Source: an uncultured Collinsella sp. (GTDB taxonomy: Bacteria; Actinomycetota; Coriobacteriia; Coriobacteriales; Coriobacteriaceae). Taken from it: a stretch of 9,946 nt of DNA. A program made the translations under genes and the position numbers. Each line of letters opens with the position of its first letter. The first letter of the stretch is position 1. Shown piece by piece: positions 1 through 4,838 of this stretch. Below the pieces are notes generated by a model. That model was not told the origin of the DNA, made no database searches, and saw only the letters and a program-made list of their open reading frames with translations. Location of the stretch: assembly GCA_902465115.1 (NCBI GenBank), contig CABQMC010000044.1:1-9946 (forward strand). The letters run 5' to 3'.

Positions 1-376
1 CAAACATCTTGTTCAGCCTTTGGATGATGGCTTCGCTGTCGGGGAATTCCTTGATCACGCTGTCGAGACGAGCGTAGTTCTCAGAATACTCGTTGATGAT
101 GTTTAGGTAACGCGGTGCGTGGTTGTAAATCAGCTTCTTCTCTATAGGAGGCGGAGGCGTAAGGGGGAAATCTTCGCCCGTTGGCTCAGTCGACGAAATC
201 ATGATTTGCAGGAGTTTATACATGAGCGTCTTTGTAAGCGGCCGGTGCGGGCCAGACGAGACGGGCTGGTAGATGTTTATGTCATGTGAGTCATAGCTAT
301 TGGAGTCGCCGGTTATGTTCGTGGCGACCTTTCCAATTGCGCTCTGGCTTGTCTGCGTTGGCTTATCGCGAAGCAT
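1..376 (-). CDS. Partial membrane-system protein, C-terminal part (ABC-3C-like C-terminal domain?), runs off left edge
   Basis: This is an open minus-strand frame of at least 125 codons from an ATG at 376, continuing past position 1. It begins with MLRDKPTQTSQSAIGK, then a GKVATNITGDSNS stretch, an SSGPHRPLTKTLMYKLLQIM segment, a PLTPPPPIEKK hinge and a helical part (IYNHAPRYLNIINEYSENY, then DSVIKEFPDSEAIIQRLNKMF). The pattern K-x-x-Y-N, Y-x-x-I-I-x-E-Y-x-x-x-Y, hydrophobic-D, then E-F and I-x-x-L-N resembles, from memory, the small C-terminal domains of ABC-three-component (ABC-3C) conflict systems; I could not search this. The ATG at 376 has no clear ribosome binding site and overlaps the stop of the upstream gene (363-560) by 14 nt. 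It also repeats that gene's GKVATN motif, so both frames were probably one protein before a frame break. Coding character is convincing; function is tentative. Confidence 0.55.
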   Translation of the reverse strand, partial: MLRDKPTQTSQSAIGKVATNITGDSNSYDSHDINIYQPVSSGPHRPLTKTLMYKLLQIMISSTEPTGEDFPLTPPPPIEKKLIYNHAPRYLNIINEYSENYARLDSVIKEFPDSEAIIQRLNKMF

Positions 377-560
377 GGATGTTCGCCGAGTTGTTGCTGC
401 CTACGACGTTTGTGGCAACTTTACCTGTAGCGGTCTGCGAGTTGTCGCTTAGACTCTTTTTGATTGACTTGATCTCTTGCTTGTTTTGGAGCGAGATGAC
501 GGCGGCGGCGATGGATGCGATAGACGCGATAATTCCAAGGATAAGGTTCACAGTCTCCAT
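363..560 (-). CDS. Short membrane-anchored protein, N-terminal half of a split gene
   Basis: This is a 65-residue frame starting METVNLILGIIAS. The ATG at 560 is chosen because GGGAGG lies 4 nt upstream (565-570); a TTG at 572 would place that site inside the gene. Residues 4-24 form one hydrophobic segment (VNLILGIIASIASIAAAVISL), a likely membrane anchor. A charged stretch (NKQEIKSIKKSL) and a low-complexity Asn/Ser/Gly part with GKVATNVVGSNNSANIHAS follow. It ends at TAA 365-363. The next 36 codons of the overlapping frame (1-376) repeat the same motif (GKVATNITGDSNS). A one-base shift would therefore give one protein: membrane segment, two Asn/Gly-rich repeats, then a helical C-terminal domain. 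I do not recognise a named family. Confidence 0.55.
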   Translation of the reverse strand: METVNLILGIIASIASIAAAVISLQNKQEIKSIKKSLSDNSQTATGKVATNVVGSNNSANIHASR

Positions 561-601
561 CTTGCCTCCCAAATGTCAAGTCCAATATTCTAGACCATTA
601 T

Positions 602-615
602 CGAGCGTTCGCTCG
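602..615. repeat. Short perfect palindrome upstream of the split membrane gene
   Basis: CGAGCGTTCGCTCG is self-complementary in its arms (6 bp stem, TT centre). It lies about 40 bp upstream of the minus-strand start at 560, near a possible -10 hexamer (TAGAAT on the minus strand, 592-587). It could be an operator or a tiny hairpin; there is no T-run to suggest a terminator. Confidence 0.3.
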
Positions 616-641
616 TTGCGTTGCCTCTAATTCTTGCTAAT

Positions 642-685
642 GGTCACAAACTGCCGAACGGACTGGATGACCTCACTTTGTGACC
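642..685. repeat. 9-bp perfect inverted repeat, GGTCACAAA/TTTGTGACC
   Basis: The arms are 642-650 and 677-685, separated by 26 bp. The repeat sits in the non-coding gap between the minus-strand gene starting at 560 and the plus-strand phage remnant starting near 760. It may be a regulator site or an element edge; nothing else in the gap (561-759) looks coding. Confidence 0.3.
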
Positions 686-759
686 GACCTTTAGCCTATT
701 TGCATGGTTAAGGGACGGTTCGTTTGTGCTGGCCTATGTCAATCGAAAGGCAGGCCGAC

Positions 760-1426
760 ATGGACGGAGACGACCATAGCATCGACGACGAGGAAGAGGT
801 CGCAGCGCAGGCGGGCGGCCAAGAAGGGGTCGCGCAGGCGGAAGAGCCGCAGGCAGTGGACTCGGAGAGGGGCTACCAGGCGCTTCTCGCCAAGCAGGAG
901 GCTCGCATCAAGGAGCTTGAGGGGCAAGTGGTCGAGGCTGCCAAGAGCGCCGAGGTGGCGGACGCCCTGCGCGGCGAAATCCAGCAGGTGAAGGCCAGGC
1001 GGCCGATGAGCGCATCGCCTTCGCGGCAGACATGGCGACGTTCGCAACCATGAACCTGACCCACCTCTTCTACTCATGCACGGCGCTGGAGGTGGTCTCC
1101 GGTTTGGGCAACCTCGCAGGTGTCAAGTCGTGCGGTTCGCGTTCGCTTCGCGCTCGTCGCCCGCCGAGCTGGACTTCCGAGGCTTCGACCCGTCTGCGCT
1201 CACCGACCTGACCTACTGCTTCTCGGGGTGCTCGTCGCTGGTGACGATCTACGCCGACGCCACCTGGGCGCTGCCTTCGAGCGGGGTTTCGGACTCGCAG
1301 TGCTTCTATAACTGCTACAAGCTGACGGGCGGCAACGGAACCACGTATGCAAGCAGCAGGACGGTTTATACCCACTTCCGTATCGATACGACGGCTACGC
1401 CTGGTTACCTGACTGTCTCTGCTTGA
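760..1426 (+). pseudogene. Phage scaffolding protein start fused to BspA-like (DUF285) repeat protein end; frameshifted prophage remnant
   Basis: The first part (ATG 760, preceded by GAAAGG; an in-frame ATG at 736 is also possible) reads MDGDDHSIDDEEEVAAQAG, then a coiled-coil-like ARIKELEGQVVEAAKSAE and ALRGEIQQVKA. This acidic N-terminus plus heptad helix is typical of phage capsid scaffolding proteins. Near 996-1000 the reading must shift to continue as AADERIAFAADMATF. From about 1040 the same frame becomes MNLTHLFYSCTALEVVSGLG, a BspA/DUF285-type surface repeat. Near 1128-1131 it must shift again to give RFAFASRSSPAELDFRGFD, LTDLTYCFSGCSSLVTIYA and the usual C-terminal ending TATPGYLTVSA, stop 1424-1426. 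A capsid-assembly start joined to a surface/tail-type repeat end with two frame breaks indicates a large internal deletion of a prophage followed by decay. Confidence 0.65.
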
Positions 1427-2306
1427 CATGCTCTTTGGCTACGGTATTTGCGTCAGTCTGGGTAATATCCGAGAACATTTCATCAACGATGCGGACATGG
1501 CATTCATAAGCTGCATACCTGCTGGACCTCACCGCATTTTCCGCTTCCTGCAGGCGTGTTGCAGCATCCCTGAATCGGGATTTTGCCGCCATTTGCCCCA
1601 TGATGGAGTCTGGGTGGTTGTCACTGAGTACGTCTGCGTCTCTCAGTTCTATTTCCGCACTTGCAATGCGTTCCATAAGCAGATTGTATTGGGCATCGCC
1701 GACCTCAGACAGGCAGAGCACAAGGTCTTTAAACGCTGCTGCGGTCAGCATTCGATTGAGCACTGCCCTGCAAGCTTCTGGCTCGGCATTCGCCTTCGCG
1801 ACCATATCATTCACGAGGTATTTTTCCCATTCCTCATGGTCTCCGCCGTTGCCGCCAGACTGTTCCGGAAGCCACTCCGCACTAACTTTTCTCGTCATAC
1901 GCTCGATGGACAGAACAGCCTCGCCGCTGAGACCAAGGAAGTCAGCAATATCTTGGAGCTCGTACGTATCACAATCGGTCTCCCCGATGAGAAAACCTAC
2001 TGGCTTTCCGAATATGTCAGCCAGATCTACGAGGTCATCCCATTGAGGAAACTGATCTCCTTTTCGAAATCGGCTGATCTTTCTCGCAATCGCCTTGCGG
2101 CCGTTCTCCCTTTCCACTGCATAGCGGTCATCGGCTAGCGAGGCATCATCGGTACCGTTACGCTTTTGATAGAGCAGACGCGCAAGGCCGATATTGCTAA
2201 TGCCTCTGCGCCCCTTTTCTATTTCATAGCTTTCCATCAAACCGCTGAGTCTCTTTGGAAAAATGTCCTTAGGGCGATCTTTGCGGACGTACATTGTCTT
2301 AATCAT
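1395..2306 (-). CDS. XRE-type helix-turn-helix repressor with a long C-terminal region
   Basis: This is a 303-residue protein. Residues 20-110 form an XRE-like DNA-binding domain: GISNIGLARLLYQ supplies the first helices, and ARKISRFRKGDQFPQWDDLV with DLADIFGKPVGFLIGE the remainder. The ending (pPsW/DLVDLADIF, then FLIGE) is the classic XRE C-terminal boundary. About 20 extra polar residues (KRNGTDDASLADDRYAVERE) separate helix 2 from the recognition helix. Residues 115-135 (DIADFLGLSGEAVLSIERM) also have a helical, HTH-adjacent look. Residues 210-290 are charged and probably helical, with no family I recognise. For the ATG at 2306, GAGG is only about 1 nt away; the in-frame ATG at 2294 is about 12 nt away, so the start is uncertain. 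The gene is divergent from the membrane gene at 2437 and probably controls it and itself. The last 11 codons overlap the end of the phage remnant on the other strand. Confidence 0.8.
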   Translation of the reverse strand: MIKTMYVRKDRPKDIFPKRLSGLMESYEIEKGRRGISNIGLARLLYQKRNGTDDASLADDRYAVERENGRKAIARKISRFRKGDQFPQWDDLVDLADIFGKPVGFLIGETDCDTYELQDIADFLGLSGEAVLSIERMTRKVSAEWLPEQSGGNGGDHEEWEKYLVNDMVAKANAEPEACRAVLNRMLTAAAFKDLVLCLSEVGDAQYNLLMERIASAEIELRDADVLSDNHPDSIMGQMAAKSRFRDAATRLQEAENAVRSSRYAAYECHVRIVDEMFSDITQTDANTVAKEHVKQRQSGNQA

Positions 2307-2354
2307 TCCTCATTAACAACAGATAAGACAATTATAGGACATATACCGTCTTAT
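2293..2354. promoter_or_regulatory. Divergent promoter/operator region with three GTCTTA half-sites
   Basis: ATTGTCTTA (2293-2301) and TAAGACAAT (2324-2332) form a perfect 9-bp inverted repeat. A third half-site, GTCTTAT (2348-2354), is inverted to ATAAGAC (2323-2329). A consensus -10, TATAAT, lies on the minus strand at 2336-2331, between two half-sites, and would drive the XRE gene; its -35 is weak. Repressor binding here would block that promoter and probably the divergent one for 2437. This AT-rich patch stands out from its surroundings. Promoter and operator roles are inferred. Confidence 0.5.
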
Positions 2355-2436
2355 TTACCGATGGCATGATAGCACTGTCGAAAGTGAGCACCCCAGTGGA
2401 AGCGGTGCTGAAGTGAAAGAAAGTGAGGAAAAGGCA

Positions 2437-2781
2437 ATGACGACTTGGGACTATGCGCAATTGTCGCATCTGGCGAAAGAGCTCGGTGGGCCTCAGGCGC
2501 TGATCAGCAATATCAGAGCGGGCGGGATTTCCGTTGGAAGAATCCAGGGTGGAGTAATCGGTTCTGTAGCCACGCTAGTCGCAGGTGGAATCGGACTGTA
2601 TGCCTACGACAAGCACCAGAGGAAGATCGCTCTTGCTGAACAGAGTGCAACCATTCTCAAGGCGAACATCGAAGTATACGAAGAGGCACATTCGTCAACA
2701 GAAGTTGATGAGGCTACGAGAGAGACGCAACATAGTGAGGAGGAAACGGTAACTGAATCCAGTGGCGGCGAAGAGGCCTAG
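2437..2781 (+). CDS. Small single-span membrane protein, unknown function
   Basis: This is a 114-residue protein. The ATG at 2437 is preferred over a GTG at 2413 because AGGAAAAGG lies just upstream of it. Residues 1-35 are soluble and partly helical (YAQLSHLAKELGGPQALISN), with a small HTH-like or amphipathic look. Residues 38-57 (GGVIGSVATLVAGGIGLYAY) are a Gly-rich membrane span, followed by a positive DKHQRKIA stop-transfer segment. The tail from about 79 is strongly acidic (EVDEATRETQHSEEETVTES), suggesting that it stays in solution, probably in the cytoplasm by the positive-inside rule. No signal-peptide cleavage site is evident. It is transcribed divergently from the XRE repressor and probably regulated through the shared operator patch. 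I do not recognise the family; a phage-exclusion, signalling or partner-protein role is only a guess from context. Confidence 0.65.
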   Translation: MTTWDYAQLSHLAKELGGPQALISNIRAGGISVGRIQGGVIGSVATLVAGGIGLYAYDKHQRKIALAEQSATILKANIEVYEEAHSSTEVDEATRETQHSEEETVTESSGGEEA

Positions 2782-2814
2782 CCACCAGATTCATTAGACA
2801 GCCACTACCACGAG

Positions 2815-2838
2815 GAGCCCCGGTATGTACCAGGGCTC
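2815..2838. terminator. Hairpin downstream of the small membrane-protein gene
   Basis: GAGCCC (2815-2820) pairs with GGGCTC (2833-2838), and inside it GGTA (2822-2825) pairs with TACC (2828-2831) around a 2-nt loop, with one C/A mismatch between them. It lies about 34 nt after the stop of the gene ending at 2781. Only a modest T-rich stretch follows, so termination may be weak. Confidence 0.4.
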
Positions 2839-2868
2839 CAATTCGTTCTTATACCTTGCAGCGGATAC

Positions 2869-3091
2869 TTAGATCTCTCGGGACTTGCAGTAGAGCGGGT
2901 CGCCCTCTCCGACCAGCACATCCCACCGCCATTGCGGGGTCTCGGTGCCGGACTGGCAGAGCGCATCGAGGGGCATGACTTTTTGCTCGGGCGAGCAGGG
3001 GCAAAGGTCTGCCTTGATGTGGGCCATGTCTTCGGCCTGGCCGGCGAGCTTTTTTATCCGGGGACCATGCTTTCGGCACGCGATCCCCCAT
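2869..3091 (-). pseudogene. Small four-cysteine protein gene with a frameshift in a run of six T/A
   Basis: GGGAGG (3101-3106, minus sense) precedes an ATG at 3091 by 9 nt. The frame reads MGDRVPKAWSPDKK and is then lost at the A6 tract (T6 on the plus strand, 3050-3055). Removing one base restores LAGQAEDMAHIKADLCPCS, then PLDALCQSGTE, PQWRWDVLVGEGD and PLYCKSREI, ending at TAA 2871-2869. The repaired product is 73 residues with Cys at about 30, 32, 45 and 68, which could bind a metal. The clean restored frame and good ribosome site argue for a real gene that is broken or misread at the homopolymer. I do not recognise the family. Confidence 0.5.
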
Positions 3092-3113
3092 CCTCAACCT
3101 CCCAAATCAAAAA

Positions 3114-3166
3114 CTCAATCTGTAACACCTAGACTCGATTTGAGCAGATATCTGTTACAGATTGAG
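3114..3166. repeat. TCTGTAACA inverted-repeat element, copy 1
   Basis: CTCAATCTGTAACA (3114-3127) and TGTTACAGATTGAG (3153-3166) are a perfect 14-bp inverted repeat around a 25-nt centre. The same core, TCTGTAACA/TGTTACAGA, recurs in imperfect form at 3187-3255 and clearly at 7904-7948. Copy 1 lies just upstream of the small disrupted gene. Confidence 0.75.
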
Positions 3167-3186
3167 ACGTTTCGGCAGAGTGATTC

Positions 3187-3255
3187 CCGTTTGTCTTGAT
3201 TTGTAACAGGTAGAGGCAAAAAACTCGACTTGATGTTACAGATTTAGACAAACGG
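3187..3255. repeat. TCTGTAACA inverted-repeat element, copy 2
   Basis: The arms 3187-3208 and 3234-3255 are 22 nt each and match with three differences. The outer part of each arm is CCGTTTGTCT/AGACAAACGG and the inner part is TGTAACA/TGTTACA. It sits directly behind the terminator of the first glycosidase gene. The right side (AGACAAACGGCT) is nearly identical to the right side of copy 3, which sits behind the second glycosidase gene. Confidence 0.7.
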
Positions 3256-3270
3256 CTGCCGACCCGCGCG

Positions 3271-3318
3271 AAAACAAAAAGGCCGCATACGAACCCGTGG
3301 AGGGATTCGCATGCGGCC
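3271..3318 (-). terminator. Rho-independent terminator of the first lacE-lacG operon
   Basis: On the minus strand, GGCCGCATGCGAATCCC (3318-3302) pairs with GGGTTCGTATGCGGCC (3296-3281) across a 5-nt loop with slight imperfection. It is followed by TTTTTGTTTT (3280-3271). It lies 23 nt beyond the stop codon of the gene at 3341-4762. The T-run and the following bases match those of the terminator at 7975-8024. Confidence 0.9.
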
Positions 3319-3340
3319 GACAGGGGGTATGCGGCGGAAA

Positions 3341-4762
3341 CTAGGCCATGAGCAGGCCGGTCTCCGCGACGTTCTTGTACCAGTACGCGCTCGCCTTGGG
3401 GTAGCGCTTCTGGGTCTCAAAGTCGATGTAGAACAGGCCGTAACGCTTGTTATAGCCGTTGGTCCAGGAGAACTGGTCCTGCAGCGACCACACAAAGTAA
3501 CCGTCGACGTTAACGCCACCGTCGATTGCCTTGAGGATCCATGCGAGATGCTGACGCATATAGTCGATGCGAGGGGCGTCGTCGATAAAGCCGTCCTCAA
3601 AGTCGTCCTTATAGCCCATGCCGTTCTCGGTGATGTAGATCTTCTTGTAGTTGGGGTAATCGTTCTTAATGCGGAGCAGCAGGTCGTAGAGGCCCTCGGG
3701 ATAGATGATCCAGTCCCAATCGGTGGTGGGTATGCCTTCGCGCACGCATGACTCGCCCACGCCCTTGAGGAACCAGCGCGAGGAACCCTTGTCGCCGGTG
3801 CCATTGTGGTTGATGTCGTTTTCGCCCTCGGCGGCACGCAGGAACTGGCACTTGTAGGTGTTGACGCCCAGGCAATCGTTGTAGGGGAGCGCGGCGGTCA
3901 GCGCGGCGATGTCCTCGTCGCGGACGTCGAGCTCGCCGCCGGCGATATGGGCCAGCTTGGTCGCAGCCTCCATGGTGTCGGCTGCATAGTGGCCGCGGAA
4001 GGTGGCGTCGAGTACCCAGCGGTTGTTGATGACGTCGGCCATGCGAGCTGCCTCGCAGTCGGCAGCGCTGTTGGGGTCGAGGGGATACTTGGGCTCCAGG
4101 TTCTGGACGATGCCGATCTCGCCCTCAAAGCCGCCCTCATGGAAGGCGACGACAGCCTTGGCGTGGGCCACCATCATGTTGTGCATAAGCTGGAAGGCTT
4201 TGTCCAGGCGATACTTCTCGCCGTGCGGCCAGTTGCCGACGATAAAGCTGCCCTCGGCGGTTGCGGGAATCTCGTTAAAGGTAAACCAGTGCTTGACCTC
4301 GGTGAACTCGGCAAAGCAGAACTTGGCGTACTCGACAAAGGCATCGATGGTCGTGCGCGTCAGGAAGCCCTCGCCACCGTCCTGGTAGAAAACCTCGGGA
4401 GTGTCAAAGTGATCGAGCGTGACATAGGGGGTAACGCCAGCTTTGTTGCAGGTGGCAAAGAGCTCGTGATAGAAGGCAATGCCCTCGGGGTTAATCTCAC
4501 CAGTGCCGTTGGGGAAGATGCGGCTCCAGGCGATGGAGACACGGATGCCGTTGATGCCGAAGCGCTGGCACAGGTCGATATCGACCGGGTACTTGTTGTA
4601 GAAATCGCTTGCGGGATCGGGGGAGAATCGACCTTGGGCTGCCAGGAAATCGTCCCAGGGCACTTTGCCCTTGCCGTGCGTGCGGGTCTCGCCTTCAACC
4701 TGGTAAGCAGCGGTGGCGCCGCCAAACACAAAGCCGTCGGGGAACTGCATGGGGTTGGTCAT
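3341..4762 (-). CDS. lacG: GH1 6-phospho-beta-galactosidase-type enzyme, copy 1
   Basis: This 473-residue glycoside hydrolase family 1 enzyme closely follows the LacG pattern from end to end (FVFGGATAAYQVEGETRTHG, YPVDIDLCQRFGINGIRVSI). It should cleave 6-phospho-beta-galactosides, such as lactose-6-phosphate, in the cytoplasm after PTS uptake. The acid/base Glu is E164 in FNEI and the nucleophile Glu is E379 in ITENG. The phosphate-binding loop is SWTNGYNKRYG (432-442), with S432, K439 and Y441. The Trp after the Ser is the residue usually linked with galacto-specificity, whereas 6-phospho-beta-glucosidases usually carry a small residue there. Length equals that of known LacG proteins. GAAAGGATG lies shortly upstream of the ATG at 4762. 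It follows the EIICB gene (4839-6617) by 76 bp in the same operon, with a hairpin between. The exact natural sugar (lactose, N-acetyllactosamine or another beta-glycoside) cannot be fixed from sequence. Confidence 0.93.
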   Translation of the reverse strand: MTNPMQFPDGFVFGGATAAYQVEGETRTHGKGKVPWDDFLAAQGRFSPDPASDFYNKYPVDIDLCQRFGINGIRVSIAWSRIFPNGTGEINPEGIAFYHELFATCNKAGVTPYVTLDHFDTPEVFYQDGGEGFLTRTTIDAFVEYAKFCFAEFTEVKHWFTFNEIPATAEGSFIVGNWPHGEKYRLDKAFQLMHNMMVAHAKAVVAFHEGGFEGEIGIVQNLEPKYPLDPNSAADCEAARMADVINNRWVLDATFRGHYAADTMEAATKLAHIAGGELDVRDEDIAALTAALPYNDCLGVNTYKCQFLRAAEGENDINHNGTGDKGSSRWFLKGVGESCVREGIPTTDWDWIIYPEGLYDLLLRIKNDYPNYKKIYITENGMGYKDDFEDGFIDDAPRIDYMRQHLAWILKAIDGGVNVDGYFVWSLQDQFSWTNGYNKRYGLFYIDFETQKRYPKASAYWYKNVAETGLLMA

Positions 4763-4796
4763 GAGTCATCCTTTCTGTGGGATACGAATAGGGAGA

Positions 4797-4823
4797 GGTG
4801 CCCGAACTGGGGATTCGGGCACC
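4797..4823 (-). other. Hairpin between lacE and lacG in operon 1
   Basis: GGTGCCCGAA (4797-4806) and TTCGGGCACC (4814-4823) form a perfect 10-bp stem with a 7-nt loop between the EIICB and glycosidase genes. There is no T-run on the minus strand after it, so it is unlikely to be a full terminator. It more likely shields or sets an mRNA end, or partly attenuates. A comparable hairpin sits at the same place in operon 2 (9535-9564). Confidence 0.7.
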
Positions 4824-4838
4824 AACAGAGGGAGGTAA

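Noticed and set aside
286..630. Plus-strand open frame of 114 codons
   Set aside because: It is antisense to the split membrane gene, which has a good ribosome site, a membrane segment and a duplicated motif; the plus frame has none of these.
1428..2138. Plus-strand open frame of 236 codons opposite the XRE gene
   Set aside because: The minus-strand XRE protein has a recognisable DNA-binding domain; the plus frame does not resemble a protein family.
3049..3055. A-AAA-AAG heptamer as a programmed -1 frameshift site in the small Cys gene
   Set aside because: The heptamer is in phase with the downstream frame, not the upstream one, and the shift needed is +1; a simple one-base insertion explains it better.
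3114..3255. CRISPR-like array
   Set aside because: The repeats are inverted pairs with unequal spacing, only two units stand together, and no cas gene is present.
4797..4823. Full terminator between lacE and lacG
   Set aside because: No T-run follows on the transcribed strand, and the downstream glycosidase has no clear promoter of its own.
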